A stretch of 64,000 nucleotides of DNA. Source: Monarcha castaneiventris obscurior. Taxonomy: Eukaryota; Chordata; Aves; Passeriformes; Monarchidae. The notes beneath the pieces are model-generated. The model saw only the letters and a program-made list of their open reading frames with translations. It did not search any database and had not been told where the DNA came from. The stretch lies in contig JAMPIT010000269.1 of the NCBI GenBank assembly GCA_026261815.1, positions 992,001 through 1,056,000 on the forward strand, in the 5' to 3' direction. Positions 1 to 12,814 of this stretch are shown here, one piece after another. The translations under genes were made by a program, and so were the position numbers. The first letter of the stretch is position 1, and each line of letters starts with the position of its first letter.

Positions 1-2460
1 GTTTGCAGCACGAGTTCCTCTGCAGAGCCCGCAGCTGTAAATCTGCCGGGTCTTTAACATGACAAAAGCAGCCCCAGCCTAAAATGCCCTTCTCCGTGAG
101 AAGCAGCATGGAGCAGGATATGGAAAAGATTTCTCACAAAGTAGCTTGTGATTCAGATGGAAAATGTCAGGTTTTGAAAATTATTAATCTTTGTGCCGCA
201 CAAAACTGTCAGCTGTAGGGGCGTTCGGTGTGGGAGGTTCCCGCGGGAGAGCATTTCCAAATGGGGGTTTTTTTGGGGCTGTTTTTCTCTTTCCCTTTGT
301 TTTTTTCGGGGATTCTTTTGTTCCTTCCCCCACGGGGGGCTGAGTAAACAGGCAGCTGAAGCTCCCGATCGGGACAGCAGCAGCAGTGACAGGGAAGGGA
401 GGTGAGGTGGTGACAGCAGAGTCAGGGGAGTGTCACCAGCCCGGGCTCTGATTCACTGGGAGGGAAATGGAGCGGGGAAAATATCGGGAATGAGTTAAGA
501 GATGGGTAAACAACTGCCTGGGGGATGGTTCTGGGCAGGTTTATCACAGATTTATCCCAGAAATGGGACTGGGGCCGGGGATGCTGCCCCAGCCCTGAGC
601 TGGGCCCGTCTCAGGCGGGTCTGTCCTGCTCACCCTGGCGGGGTCCGGAGGGGCTCAGCACACTCTGGGCTGGCTTCAGCCAGGGGAAAAAAGGGAAAAA
701 GTTCCAGGAGAGGCCCGTGGGAGGAAGCCCTGACAGTGAGGGTGTCCCGGAGAGATCGGGAGCAGGCAGCGAGGTTTTGTCTCCGTTCCAAACCAGGGGC
801 AGCTCCTGGGGATGGTGGGGTCAGCTTGGCTCGGCTCTGCTCTCCCATTTCACGTGGGTTTTCTTTGCTTTCATTGCTTTATCCAAAGTTATCTGATTGG
901 AAAGGGAAGAGTGAAAGAAGAATTGCAAAATATTCCCCCTTATCCAAACAATTAACACCACAGAAATCTGATCATTGAAACAGAAACAAATCCAAATTCC
1001 TCACAGGTCCATAACAATATTACAGTGCCGGGATGCTTCACTATTTAATTTTAATTGCATGGAGGTCGTGTTTTGGGAGATATTTGTAGCTGAATACCCT
1101 GAAAAAGCACAAAATGAGCAGCCAGAACAGGCCGGGCCCTGCGTGTGGAACCCAAAACTGCTCCAGTGCCCAGAGCACAGCTCCCCTCCCTTGGTTTGCT
1201 CTGTTCAGCTGCTGCAAACACGGGGTTAAAATATTCCTTAAGTGCCACTTGTTGCTCTGATGGAGTTTACAGAGAGATCTAAAAAATCTGCGGCTCAATC
1301 TCTCTGCGTGTGTAGAGAACATCAATTCATTGGATCTTTCCTTTAGTAAGGGACACCGGGTACTTCAAAACCTCGGCAGAAATCCCAAATTTGTTTTGTA
1401 AGAAAAACCATTATAAAATTTTACATCCCAAACCGCGTTGTTTAACTGCAGATAAAGTTTGTTTCCCCCATCACAATGAAATAAAATTTCAGAATATGAA
1501 GATCCATCGTTAAATTTAATTTGTGCGAAGCGCAACAAGGACTGGAAATACCTGAAAATACAGCTAATACGTGATTTTACAGGCATTTGGGAAATCTGGT
1601 ATTCTTCACCTCTAAACTCATATTTAAATTGGGCACTGTATGTTGGAATTACGTCTATTAATACTTAATGGTCCCAATTTTCTCAGCAACTCAGAGTTAC
1701 CTGAAGGAGCAGAAAGAGCTGCAGCACTCCTCAGTCCAGTTTTAATGAGCTCATCAGGGATTTAAGGCTCAGTTGTTGAGAATTGCACTGTGATGTCTTA
1801 CTCGGCCACTGAGTGTCCCTAAATTGTAATTTCATCATTTATTATCGCCGTGGTCTCAAGCTCTCAGCATTGGGATGAAGGCCCCGTTCCTGGAGCTCGG
1901 TTTCTCACTCAGCCAGGATGAAATGAAGCTGAGTTTCTCTCTGACCTCCTGTTGTGGGGTTTTATTCCAAATGAGCATTTCCAAATCATTGTCTCAGCAA
2001 TTAACTGAACCCAGCTCTCATCAGAGACACAGCTCTGGGAGCAAGGCAGAAATCCACACGAGGTGAAACATGAAATTTTTAGTAGGAGAGGAGTGAATGT
2101 GGGGAGTCCCCTCCTTGCCTGCTTCATCCATCTCTCCTGCAAGTCGTGTTTGTCTGCTCTGGGCAGGGTCTATGGTTTGATTTCGGCCTGGGAGGAGGCT
2201 CAGGGTGAACTCTGTGCTCTGCAGCCGCTCTGCTGGGCAATAAATGGGGTTTTTGGTGGTTCTGGACAGAAAGGCTCCGTTCAGGGCTCCTGGGGAGGAA
2301 TTGCTGGGTCATTCATTGACAGGCAGAGGAGAAGGGGCAGGGTCCTCACCGGTGTCACTTTGGCCACTGAGGGAGCCCAGGGAGCTGCTGGACGGTCCCT
2401 GAGGGATGGAGCCTCCTCTCCCCTCTGTTCCTGGCTCTGGATCTCCCCTGGCAGCGATCA

Positions 2461-2574
2461 CAGCCCCTGATCCACCCAGGACAGCCCCTGATCCATCCAG
2501 GACAGCCCCTGATCCACCCAGGACAGCTCCTGATCCATCCAGGACAGCCCCTGATCCACCCAGGACAGCCCCTG
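2461..2574. repeat. 21-bp minisatellite in intron 1
   Basis: About 5.4 units of a 21-bp word built on CAGCCCCTGATCCACCCAGG start at 2461, 2482, 2503, 2524, 2545 and 2566, with C/T variation in alternate units. Because 21 is a multiple of three, the + frame reads as a spurious seven-residue proline-rich repeat. Confidence 0.9.
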
Positions 2575-3577
2575 GCTCTCAGCTCCTGGGTACCTTTACA
2601 CCTAAATCTAAAATAATCCCAGAAGGGCAGCGATTCACGGCTCGTCCCCCATTCCCCGTGCGTGGATCCGGCTCTGGCTAAAACCAGGGATGTGTGGGAG
2701 GGGAGCTTCCTTTTGTGCTGGGAATTGTCCTGGTGCCTGCTCGGAAAGCAGCGATTCCAATCCCCAGGCCCTGTTTTCCAGGCTGCAATTCCCTCCTGGC
2801 AGGGGCTGATGGTGGAGTTTGGTGCTCAGCAAGGTCACTGTGCGCGGGAGAAGTTTGAGGCTCCTCACACACCCCGTGCTGGGAGACTTTTAGTTACAGA
2901 TCCATCTGTTTGGGATGCCAGAGAATCCTTTCCCCTTTAAAGATTTATATTGCTTGCATGCTGCTCAAAGAAAACAAAAACAAAAAAAAAAATCTAGATG
3001 TTAAATAAATGTATGAACGGGTGAAAGATTCTTCAAGTTTGTAACCCCCTTAATATTTAATAAATGCAATATATCATTTTTATAAATATGTATAGCTCGG
3101 ATATAAATAAATTTAGGATCCAGAAGGGATTGCAGTGGGATGCACATTCATCTCTGTGGCACAGGAAGGACCAGGAATGTTTTATCAACAAATTAATCCT
3201 CGCTGGAGAAAATAAATGCCCTCCCCTGCTGCAGCCTGGGATGGGGTGGTTGGTGGAAATTCCTGTAATGAATTCCTTGGAACTGGAAGTGCAGGCCTGC
3301 ATGGAGCTCCAGAATAATTCTGGCGGAGTCAGAGGAGAATGAAGGCCGGAATTCATGGGTAAAGGTGGGATAATTTAAACTTCCCTCTGCTTTATAGGAA
3401 CAAAGGTGTGAGCAAGTGGTGCCTCCACCAGGGGCACAGGGACTGAGCGAGGACTGGGAGCTTTGGGAGAGGAGCCTGGAAAGAAGGAGAAAGGAGGATT
3501 GGGAAAATGGCCTCGCTCATGGGCAGGGAAGCCTTTCCAGAGGAGCAGTTCTGGGTGTGACAGAGCAGCCACAGCCC

Positions 3578-3745
3578 CGTTCTGGTGGCACCCAGGCCTC
3601 TGTTGGTGGCACTCGGGGCTCTGTTGTGGCACCCGGGGCTCTGTTGGTGGCACCCAGGCCTCTGTTGGTGGCACCCAGGCCTCTGCTGGTGGCACACGGG
3701 GCTCTGTTGGTGGCACCCAGGGCTCTCTTGGTGGCACTCTCAGGC
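3578..3745. repeat. 21-bp GC-rich minisatellite in intron 1
   Basis: About eight copies of a 20-21 bp unit, GGCTCTGTTGGTGGCACCC with variants, are seen. One copy is shortened (CTGTTGTGGCACCC near 3620). The repeat keeps several overlapping reading frames open on both strands, which are not genes. Confidence 0.9.
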
Positions 3746-4632
3746 GGGCTCTGTGTGAGGAGCGATTTGGGGGGCAGCGTTGGTGCTGCTGGGGGTGAGA
3801 AGCCTGGGGAAGCAGGGGCTGTGTGGGAAAAAGCGCCAGAAATGGGAATGTTTGAGGAGTCAGAGCCTTTCTGCTCCATGAGGGACCCCGGGTGTGCTCC
3901 TGGCAGGGAGAGGAGGACCTGGCCCAGCCTTGGCTTCTCCTCCAGGGACAGAGGAGAGTCCAGGCTGTGGCAGGGGCTGCTCCCAGCTCATCCTGTCCCT
4001 CTGGGACAGCCCCAGCGTGGTTCCAGGCCGTGTTTGTCCCCTTCCCTTCCCCACAGTCACTTCCAGAGTGGCTCTTGAGCCACAGGGGACGGAGGGAATG
4101 TCCCCAGGAGTGCTCAGTCCATGATCCAGCAGCCCCGAGCTGGAGGAACCCAGGCTCAGAGGTCTTGAGTGGCAGCCCCAGGGGGGTCTCACCCTGCACT
4201 CGGCAGGAGAAATGAGATTTTTACCACCCAGATAAGCGGGGTTCGCTTGCGCCTGAAGATTCCCAGATTTATTTCCACAACTTATTGCACATTCATTTCT
4301 TGGAGTTTCCATTGCGGAAAATTGCCGGGAGGGATGGATTTTGTCTTCCTCAGCTGGCAGAACAATTTTCCACCTGTCGCCCAAATATTTGATGGGAAGG
4401 ATTATGGCAGAGCCGCTGGAAGTTTATACTTTATATCCACGGGAAGTGGGAGGGTCTGGAGAAGTTAATGCAGATATCAGGGGCTGGGTTGCTGAGAGGG
4501 AGCTGCAGCACTTGTGACTCCCAGCGTGGGCTGAGAGCTCGGGAGAGGCTGAGGGAAACCCAGGAAGGAGCTGGGCTGGGTGCTGGGGTTTTACAGAATC
4601 CCTGGCTCCCCAGTGGAGCGCCCTGGGCGTGC

Positions 4633-5018
4633 TGGATTTATTGAGAGTTCATTGATTTACTGAGGGTTCATTGATTTATTACGGGGTTCATGGATTTATT
4701 GAATGTTCATTGGTTTATTGAGGGTTCCCTGATTTGCTGAGGGTTTGCTGGTTTATTGAGGGTTCATTGATTAATTGAGGTTTCATTGATTTATTGAGGG
4801 TTTATTGGTTTATTGTGGGTTCATTGATTAATTGAGGGTTCAATAATTTATTGATGGTTCATTGATTAATTGAGGGTTTTTTGATTAATTGAGGGTCTCA
4901 TTGATTTATTGAGGGGTTCATTGATTTATTGAGGTGTTCATTGATTTATTGAGGATTCACTGACTTATTGGGAGTTCACTGATTTATTGAAGGATTCACT
5001 GATTTATTGAGGGTTCTT
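4633..5018. repeat. 19-20 bp AT-rich minisatellite in intron 1
   Basis: Roughly 20 degenerate copies of ATTGATTTATTGAGGGTTC run across this stretch, with one- or two-base indels and substitutions (ATTGATTAATTGAGG, CTGATTTATTGAAGG). It is the only AT-rich minisatellite in the window. Its degeneracy suggests an older array than the 40-bp block at 38984. Confidence 0.92.
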
Positions 5019-8000
5019 CCTCATAGGGAAAATGTCAATGTGCAGTAAAAAATCCACTGTATTATCAGGCAAAGGCATTTAAAGTTCATTAATGGAACCA
5101 AATCTGGCTTTTTGCTGTACAGCAGCCAGGAAAAAAACATCAGAAATTCTGCTAAAAGCATTAAAAAAACTAGGAATAAATGGAGATGAGTGAGCTGGTG
5201 TGGTGGAAGGTTCCCTGCCCGTGGCAAGGCTGGAATGGGGTGAGCTGGGAGGTCCCTTTGGAGTGGGGCTCCTCAGGATTTGGTTCTGTGTCTCCCAGTC
5301 CCCCTGCTGTGCTCAGTCCTTGTTAAATGCCCTGTCCTGGGGCACCAGCAAATCCCCGAGCCAGGGAAACAACAAAGGCATTGAAGGATTCCACGTGGGC
5401 AACCAAATCTGTCATTTCCATCAATTTCTGAGCGGCTTCCAGAAAACTCACTTTGTGTGGGGGCCGGGGTCATCTGATTAAGCAAATGTAGGCAAATCTC
5501 ACCGAGTTGCTTCTCTGACTGAATAATGACTCAAATTTCATCATGGAAACCATTCCAGGCACGAGGAAATTCTCTGTTCTGGAGCAGGCTTTTTATTTCT
5601 CCATCCCCTGACTTCCCTGGCAAACTGAGCACATGAGGGAAGGGCACTTGACTTCATTTGGTGCTGGAGGAAATCCTGGCTGCAGGGGTCCAGCACGAAC
5701 CCGAAGTGTTGGATACTTGGCAAGGGAGGAATGGGAATATTTGGAATATTGGTCATCTCTAGTTGTGCTTCTGCTCCTGAATGGATCTGTCCAAAGGAGG
5801 GGTTGGGATGTTCCAGATGGGAAAAGGCTTTTTCCTGCTGGACTGGGGGCAGAAAATGTCCAAAGCAGCAGGAATTAACCCAGTGCTGCTGCCGGGATTT
5901 ATAAATTCAGGGGGCTTGGGAAAAGGAGGCCAAGGGGGAGGAACTCCTGAGCAGGACAAGGAGGTTGGAGGGAACTGGGAATGGTTTTGTGTGGGAACGG
6001 CCCCTGAGTGCAGTAATCGCTTCAGGGCAGTCACAGAATTCCGGGAAAATCCCAACCCCCAGGCAGAGAGGGAAAGCAGCTCCTGCTGCTCCTGGGGCTG
6101 CTGAGCCAGAGGGGAGGAAATCGGCCCCATTTGGGACTTTTTGAGCTCTGTGTTTCTGGTACCACCAAAATGTAAAAGGGGTTGTGTTTAGAAACCTGGG
6201 CAAAGTCTTTGCACAATTTATTGTCAGATTTGTTTGAGTTTATCATTATTTACGTGGCTTGTTGGGGACACTTGTAACTTTTTGGGTTTTTTCAATATAG
6301 AAAGATAATGCTGCTCACTTTAAATAATTCTTAATGTGAAAAAAAACCCAAACAGTTCAGAGCTCACAGTTTTTCATCGGTTTAACATCTCATTTTAACA
6401 TCTAAATTATCCTAATCAGTTTTGAAATACTGACTCATCCCTGTCTGCTGCTGTCCAGATTTCCTAATATGCTCTGACAACAGCAGTGTGTTTATTCCAG
6501 AGAAGAATTTAATGTTTGTTCCTAACTTTTTTTTTCTTCCCCTCCTTTCTTTCTCATTTCTATTATTGTCATAAAAAGATTTAAAGTCCCTTTTGGCCTC
6601 ATGTGCAGAGCATAAAACACAAAACCCTTCCTGAAAGGTAATTTTCCAGGAATGAAAAGCACAAGAATTGTGCATCAGGCTTTGCTTCTCTGTCATTTGC
6701 TGCTGCTACAAAACAGCTTTTTTTGTGTAGCTCCGAAGGGCCTGAATCCCAAAACCTGACATGGAAAACCTCAGGGATTTGCAGTCAGCCCCTGGGAAAG
6801 TTCCAGCAGCTTCCAGGGGAATTTGAATTCGGGTTGGGGCACAGCAAAGGTGATTACAAGAGGGAGAGGCATTGAGGTAAAATTCTGAGTATTAAGGGCA
6901 CTATGGGAGAGGCTTTGCCCCGCTCTGCAGGTAAACGGGTAAAATGTTATTTATCTGGGAATGTTGTGCTGATTCCACCTGGAGCACGAACGTCCTGCAA
7001 CAAGGAACTCAGGCAACTCCATTTGTACAGCGAGGGAAACACAGAAATGCCTGTCTGAGGCTGCTGGGGATGAGGAATCGTTCCTGCTGGGGCCTTGGCT
7101 GCCTGGATTTTCAAGGGAAGATGTTTCAGATGCTCCTGGATTTACCCGGTCATGTGAAAGGATTTCCTTGGGAGCCCCAGCCCCAAAAGCTCCCCGACAC
7201 CCCACAGAATGCCAGGCCACACAATCCAGGCACAACCTGCTGGGAGAAATTCGCCCCGGGTTTCAGTGGGGCTGGGATTTCCTCCTGCGGGCCTTGCCCT
7301 AAATAGCAAATCCAGTGGAATAACCCAGGGTCAGGGGAAGTTCTCCTCCAGCTGGGGATCCTCGTGGGCTCAGCTGCTGCTCTCCCTGAGCACGAGGGGT
7401 GCTGCTGCCTCGTGGAGCCTGGATGGGAGCCTGGGATTTCCAAGCCTCTCCAAAACCTTTTCGTGACGTTTTTGGTTATTTCCCATCAAGCTGGGATTTA
7501 ATAAAGCCTGCAGGGACACGGAGTTACTGGAGATTGACAAGATGGAAATTGGCGTCAGCGTTCAGGAGCAGAACGCTGAAAGTTATGATAATATTTTATA
7601 AAGCACCCTGAGAAGGGGTTTAAAGCACGGAACTCGTTTGAAGGTGGCTGTGATTTCCCAGCAGAGCTCGGGGAGTGTTTGCACACACAGAGCTCCGTGC
7701 TGAGGGACAGCCACCTGGATTTCACAGAAATAAAAACCTTCTCATCATTCTGTCATCTCCCAGACACGGGAAGGGCTCAGTTTTCCTTCACAGCACCACA
7801 ACTTCCCTCTCATCTGCCTTAATTTCATTACTTTGGGTTCAGTCACATCTCTCGTGCCCTCAGCTATTTCCTCTCTGATCCCGGGCTCCCTTCATCCTCA
7901 CACGTGTCCTCTGTTATCCAGACTGGGTGTGCTCGGTGCTCTCTGATCTTCCTTCACAAATCAATCCCTTCCCACTCAGATTTGTTGCTTTCCTCTGAAT

Positions 8001-8552
8001 TTTCGCCAAAAACCGACGGAGTACTGAAATAAAATCCAGCATTGCTGGAGATCAATGGGAATTTCCCGGGTTTGACAGCAGCGACGAGGAATTGGCTGGA
8101 TGGGAGTTGTTAGAAAGGCAGAGCCTCTCTTCCAGGGCCTCTGGAATTCAGGGACTGAGGCACCTGGGCTCATCCCTTGCGGGAGGAATCCCCTCGGCCC
8201 CCGATGGCAGCTGAGGATCAAAATTCTGAGAGGATGTGCAGAAGTGGTGAAAACTTCTACATTCACCTCCTGCAGCTTCTGAACCCTCAGTTCCCCACCT
8301 GTGGGGCAGTTTTGGGATGGTTTTGATGCTGTTTTGCGTCAGTTCCACAGTCCTTACACTTCAATTGTTTGATTTCTTTCCTCTGTGTGTGTGTCCCTGC
8401 AAAGCCCAGCCCGGCAGCCACCAAGCTCTGCAGGCGCTCCCAGGGTAAAACCGATCTTAAATAAAACCCAAAGTGGATTTTTCACGCCAGCAACGAAACA
8501 AGACGGCAGAAAAAATACGAAAAATGTGATTTTTCCTTTCGTTGCCTTTCAG

Positions 8553-8771
8553 GAAATGAGAACAGCGAGGCCCTGCCCGAGTCCATCCCCTCAGCCCCGG
8601 GGACGCTGCCCCATTTCCTGGAGGAGCCGGACGATTCCTACATCATCAAGAGCAACCCCATCGTGCTGCGCTGCAGGGCCGTGCCTGCCATGCAGATCTT
8701 CTTCAAGTGCAACGGGGAGTGGGTGCACCAGAACGAGCACGTGTCCCACGAGAGCCTGGACGAGGCCACAG
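8553..8771 (+). CDS. UNC5D: UNC5D exon 2: N-terminal segment and first part of Ig domain 1
   Basis: The 219-nt exon begins with two bases of a split codon (preceded by TTTCAG) and ends with the first base of a split Gly codon before GTGAGC. It codes 72 full residues, including [50 protein letters not shown] and [12 protein letters not shown] carries the first cysteine of the Ig1 disulfide, and FFKC an extra one typical of UNC5. In the family this Ig1 domain contacts netrin and FLRT. The frame is fixed by the join to exon 3. The long open frame starting at 8385 is a shifted shadow of this exon. Confidence 0.97.
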
Positions 8772-9640
8772 GTGAGCTGGGAGCCGGGTCCGGGACAGAT
8801 CCCAGCGGGAATCCCAGCACTGACCGTGCCAGGGAGCTCTGCAGGGAACTGGGGTTCCTCTGCTTCCATTTGTAGCAGCAGCTGGAAATAGGGAAAGTCC
8901 AGTTTTTATGGGATTGGACTGGGCTGGACCCAGGGTTTCAGCCCCAGCCAGGGCAGGAACTGGGGTGGGAATAACCCAGCCAGGAGAGATCCAGAGCATC
9001 CAGCGGGTGTGGAAGAGAAGAGAAGGAGAAGGGAGAGATTCGGGAGCGATCAGCAGATCTGATCAGCTCCAAGCAGTGCCTGTATCTTTTCTCATTTAGC
9101 AGCATCCTGATAAGTATTGCAAACCAATTTAATGCTGTGCTCCACAATACTGGGTGTTATTGCTTTTCTCCCCTCTCCAATCCCAGCATTGCTAGGCAAC
9201 CCCCAGCCTTGGCAGGAGCTCTGTGTGTACAACACCTTCTCCAGCAGCACAAGAAATCCCTTTTTTAGAGGCAAAAATGCCATTTAAAAAGAAGTTGCAC
9301 CTCCTAAAGTAGTGCTTGGCATTCTTTTGAAGTGACACATTCTGAAGAAATTTCGTATTAGAGGGGTTTTTTTGTAAATGCTAATCTGAATGAATTTTAA
9401 TTTTTTACAGTTACCTTTTCAGAAATAATTTAATAGGCATAACCTTTACTTCTAAAGGCACTGCTGAATCAATATGGGAGAAATGTCGTCCCTAAAAGCT
9501 TTCCTTCCATATGGTTACAGAAAATCTCTCTGTGAGTGCTGCAATTATGTTTTCTAAGCTTTGGGTTAATAACAGAATAAACCAAGATCAGTACCACGGC
9601 GTGGGTAAGGTTGAGGTTTGGGACTCAGAGGAACAGGGCT

Positions 9641-9676
9641 GGGATCATGGAATGGTTTGGGTTGGCAGAGGGGCTG
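9641..9676 (-). mobile_element. Short CR1 LINE 3'-end fragment (antisense)
   Basis: GGATCATGGAATGGTTTGGG followed by TTGG matches the antisense start of the avian CR1 3' end. The match fades after about 35 bases, so this is a small, old fragment. Confidence 0.5.
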
Positions 9677-10139
9677 CAGTGGCACTCAGGGTGTCCCAAG
9701 GCAGGGTGTGCTCCGTCACCCTGATGAGCACAGAGCCCCATTTTTCACCATTTCGGTTTTATAGCAGAGGAATAAAAACCCCAGGAGTGTCTGTGAGCCC
9801 GAGGAGCAGCAGCAGGAGAGGGAGGGTTTTGTAGGACACTGCTGCTGCCCGGGAACGTCTGGAAGGCTTTGCCTGGAGTGTCCCTGTGGTGTTTTCGCTG
9901 CTCTGCCTCTGCTTTTCCTGTTTATTCCCAAACGTGGCAGAGCAGGGACTTTGTTCTCATCAAGGGAGAGCCGAGCCCGTGGACGCTGCTGTGATGAAAG
10001 TGCGATGATGAGGGGCTGCTGAATCCCCCTGGGCTGCATTTCCTGCACTGGGCACTCCAGAACCTGCACAGACATTTCAGGTCGGGGTTTCAGCAGAGGC
10101 TCGCAGAGTTTCCTTGTCTGATAACTGGAAGGATTACAG

Positions 10140-10420
10140 CAATAACTGCTGTCAGTGTTTTTCTCATTTAAACAAATAAAGCTGACAAATGCTGAAGTTC
10201 TCTGCAGCTCTGTTATGTTTAGTACACGGAGAGCAATTATTCATCTGCTGCCAGCGTCGGGTCTGCGTGCAGCTCGAGCATCCAGCAGAGCCCATTAGCA
10301 TATCAGTGCCACAGCCAGCACTTGATATTCTGCACGGCTCTACTGTAAAACAAAAGATGATGGTTCTAATTTGCACAATAATTTAAAGGGTTGGGCTCGC
10401 AGTGCTTATTAGAGTTATTG
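10140..10420. promoter_or_regulatory. Candidate conserved non-coding element in intron 2
   Basis: This low-repeat, AT-rich stretch stands out from its GC-rich surroundings. It holds homeodomain/POU-like words (CCATTAGCATATCAG near 10291, AATTTGCACAATAATTTA near 10368) and CAGCTG/E-box-like words. Its complex, non-repetitive makeup is typical of conserved enhancers in axon-guidance genes. This is inference only, and an alignment across birds or amniotes would decide. Confidence 0.3.
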
Positions 10421-10690
10421 GAGTCGCAGGTAAAATGCTGCTGTTGTTTATGAGGTGCCTGGTTTTATTTGCACGGATTTTTCACGGCTGTCACTCCCCA
10501 TGAACGATTTTCCCGGCGTTTCTCGAGGTGCAGAGGGGAGGTGGATGTGTTTGCTGGTGAAATGCAGGGGTGATAAATGGAGAGTGCTCCTCTCCTCCCA
10601 AAAGGTTTGCTTTCTGTCATTGTTCCTAAAACAAATGAAACCAGATGCACTTTCTCCATAAACAAAGCATTACTTCCCCCTAAAACCCCA

Positions 10691-10740
10691 GGTTCTCCAG
10701 AGGTCCCGTCCAACCCCAGCAATTCCGAGATTCTGCAGTT
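10691..10740 (+). mobile_element. CR1 LINE 3'-end fragment (sense)
   Basis: CCAGAGGTCCCGTCCAACCC followed by AGCAATTCCGAGATTCTG matches the end of CR1, including the degenerate terminal 8-bp ATTCTGTG repeat. Only about 50 bases remain. Confidence 0.75.
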
Positions 10741-12670
10741 TTGGATGCATTTATTTTGTCTATGGGTAAATTGGGAGGCCTTTAAGAGGACCTGAATTCC
10801 TACCTGGCCCGTTCTCAAAATGCTGAGGCGCCAGCTTCCCCAAACCGTGCGCTCTTTGTTTGCCACATTAAATACAGGCTGATTTATAGATTAATTAAAC
10901 GCCGTGTCAATGAAAGGAAGAGCCGGGCTGGAGACTATTCCGCCTTAATAAATCTGGAGCTGTAAATGCCTGAATTCACTGACGCCTGCTCAGAAATTTG
11001 CAGCACTCAGGAGCCAAGGAATGGCTTCAGCTTCTCCAAAATTCATCATCAAGTGATGATGTTTTGTTTGGTACCAGAATCCTGCCGTTGTGAGCAGGGG
11101 CTGTGCTGGGGGAGCTCCCACACCTCTGCTTCTCTTTGCTGCTTCCCAAAACCCCCAGAGCAGCTCAGGAGTGGAGGGAGCAGGACCTGGGTGTGTGAGT
11201 GGGGTCAGCACAGCTCGGGGTAATCCAGGGAGGGTTTTCCCCTCAGGAAGCTGCTCCTTGGAGGTGGGAATGGCTCCTGGGATCCCAAACCCTCAGCCAG
11301 GGCAGCCCTGCTCTGTCAGCAGCACCCAGATCCTCTCTGAGGGAACTCACTGGAGCTTCTCTCACCTTAAACTTGTACAGATCTCTCAGCGAAACATTTT
11401 TGTGCCAGAATCCAAGGATTTACAGCTGGCAGAGCTGGGATGGTTTCGTTGAGGGGGTGCATTTTCCTGGCAGGGTCTCTGGCAGAGCCTTTGTTCCTCA
11501 GGGTTTGTTGTCACCGTGTCAGAAAATAAAGGGAGGCTTTGTAAACAGCTTTGTTAAAAACGGCACCAACACGGGGAAAACAAAACGCAAATAAAAGCAG
11601 CCAGGAAAGCTGTGTTTGTTTGTTGCAGGGGGAATAAATATTTGAGGGGCTGAAGGGCTTCTTGAGACAACTCGGGGAGCTGTCAAGGGTCTGTCCCTGT
11701 CTTTGGGTTTCATTGTAAGCCAGGCTTAATGAAAAGGAGTAAAAATCCCCTTTGTCTGTTGCTGGAAAAGTATCAAATATTCTGTATTTTTTATAGAATT
11801 TAAAGCTTGTCTGAACTTCCCCTCTCTGGAGCATCCCCAGTGAACCCTGTCCCTGCTCTTGCCAGAGGAGCACATTGACTTCCCAGTCCTTTGAGAAGCG
11901 GATGCCCAGCTGTTAATGATGCCTGAGATTAAGTGGAAGCCAATTTTTATGGAGTTCAGGTTTAGAATTCTTGCTGCTTTATAAACTCCACAGGCATGAA
12001 ATACGGTGAGATTGGGTTTGCCTCCATTTCCAGTGGAGGGGAAATAACTGTCTGGGGACTGCACCGGACGAGAGAGGAGGAAGAACAAGGCGTGAATGTT
12101 TTCTACTTTCATTTAATGTTTTCCTGACTCTTTCAAATGGTTCCCAGTGCCTCTGAACCCGGGCTTGGATTGGATTTCCTCTCCCAAGGCTGTCATGCCG
12201 AGGTGGCTGCAGGTCTGGGGAAAATCCCAGGGGTGCAACACCAAAGCTGTGTGAGGCTTCTGGAGGTCTGCAGTTTACCTGCAGGCTCTGTCTGAGGGAA
12301 ATGCTCCTGCTCTGAAGGGCCACGGTGCTCAAGGGAGGTTTCCAAGGGCACGGAGATGTCAGACTGAAAGACATTTTTATTGTGTGTGATTGAATTCCAG
12401 ACAAACATCCTGGGCCAAGGAGGCACCGGAGGTGAGGATTCTGAGGGAGGTGTTGGGTGTTGCAAAGACCCCAGCATCACTCCTGGAGCTCAGTGCATTG
12501 TGACCTGCTCATCTCACAGAGTTTAATTAGTGGCAATGCGTTATTGTGCGAGTAATTACAGCTTTGCCCTGATTGCAAACCTCGTTTTGTTGATTAAAAG
12601 GACAGGTTTGGGTCCCCTCGGCCTCACCCCACTGCCTGTCCCTGCTGATCCTCTGCCTCTCCCCGCTCAG

Positions 12671-12814
12671 GGCTGAAGGTCCGGGAGGTTTCCATCAACG
12701 TGACGAGGCAGCAGGTGGAGGATTTCCATGGCCCGGAGGATTACTGGTGCCAGTGCGTGGCCTGGAGCCACCTGGGCACCTCCAAGAGCAGGAAGGCGTC
12801 GGTGCGCATCGCTT
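12671..12814 (+). CDS. UNC5D: UNC5D exon 3: second part of Ig domain 1
   Basis: 144 nt, phase 1 at both ends. It codes [36 protein letters not shown] and RKASVRIA. The second Ig1 cysteine lies in YWCQC, and NVT is an N-glycosylation sequon. The last base joins exon 4 to make Tyr. Acceptor CTCAG and donor GTGAGT are strong. The residues follow UNC5D ([20 protein letters not shown]) rather than the SSAGT form seen in UNC5A and UNC5C. Confidence 0.97.

Larger units (their letters stand above)
1..8552 (+). other. UNC5D: 3' part of UNC5D intron 1 (non-coding)
   Basis: No coding exon is recognisable on either strand. Open frames here are short, or are kept open by tandem repeats (positions 2461-2574 and 3578-3745). 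The stretch holds three minisatellites, listed separately, and scattered A/T-rich patches such as 2960-3110 and 6280-6420. A 7480-7620 segment with fewer repeats and several TAATA-like words might be conserved, but nothing proves it. The intron ends with a pyrimidine-rich tract and AG at 8551-8552. I see no CpG-island promoter or exon 1 here, so the transcription start is upstream of the window. Confidence 0.8.
8772..12670 (+). other. UNC5D: UNC5D intron 2
   Basis: A 3.9 kb intron opening with GTGAGC and closing with CCGCTCAG. It holds two short CR1 LINE fragments (near 9650 and 10715) and an AT-rich block at 10140-10420 that could be a conserved element. No other exon is recognised. Confidence 0.85.

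Noticed and set aside
3375..4199. Minus-strand 274-codon and plus-strand 220-codon open frames
   Set aside because: Their middles are the 21-bp minisatellite and both strands are open at once. No recognisable domain.
8385..8891. 168-codon open frame covering exon 2
   Set aside because: It reads exon 2 in a shifted frame ([14 protein letters not shown]...). The true frame is set by the exon 2-3 join and the Ig1 residues.
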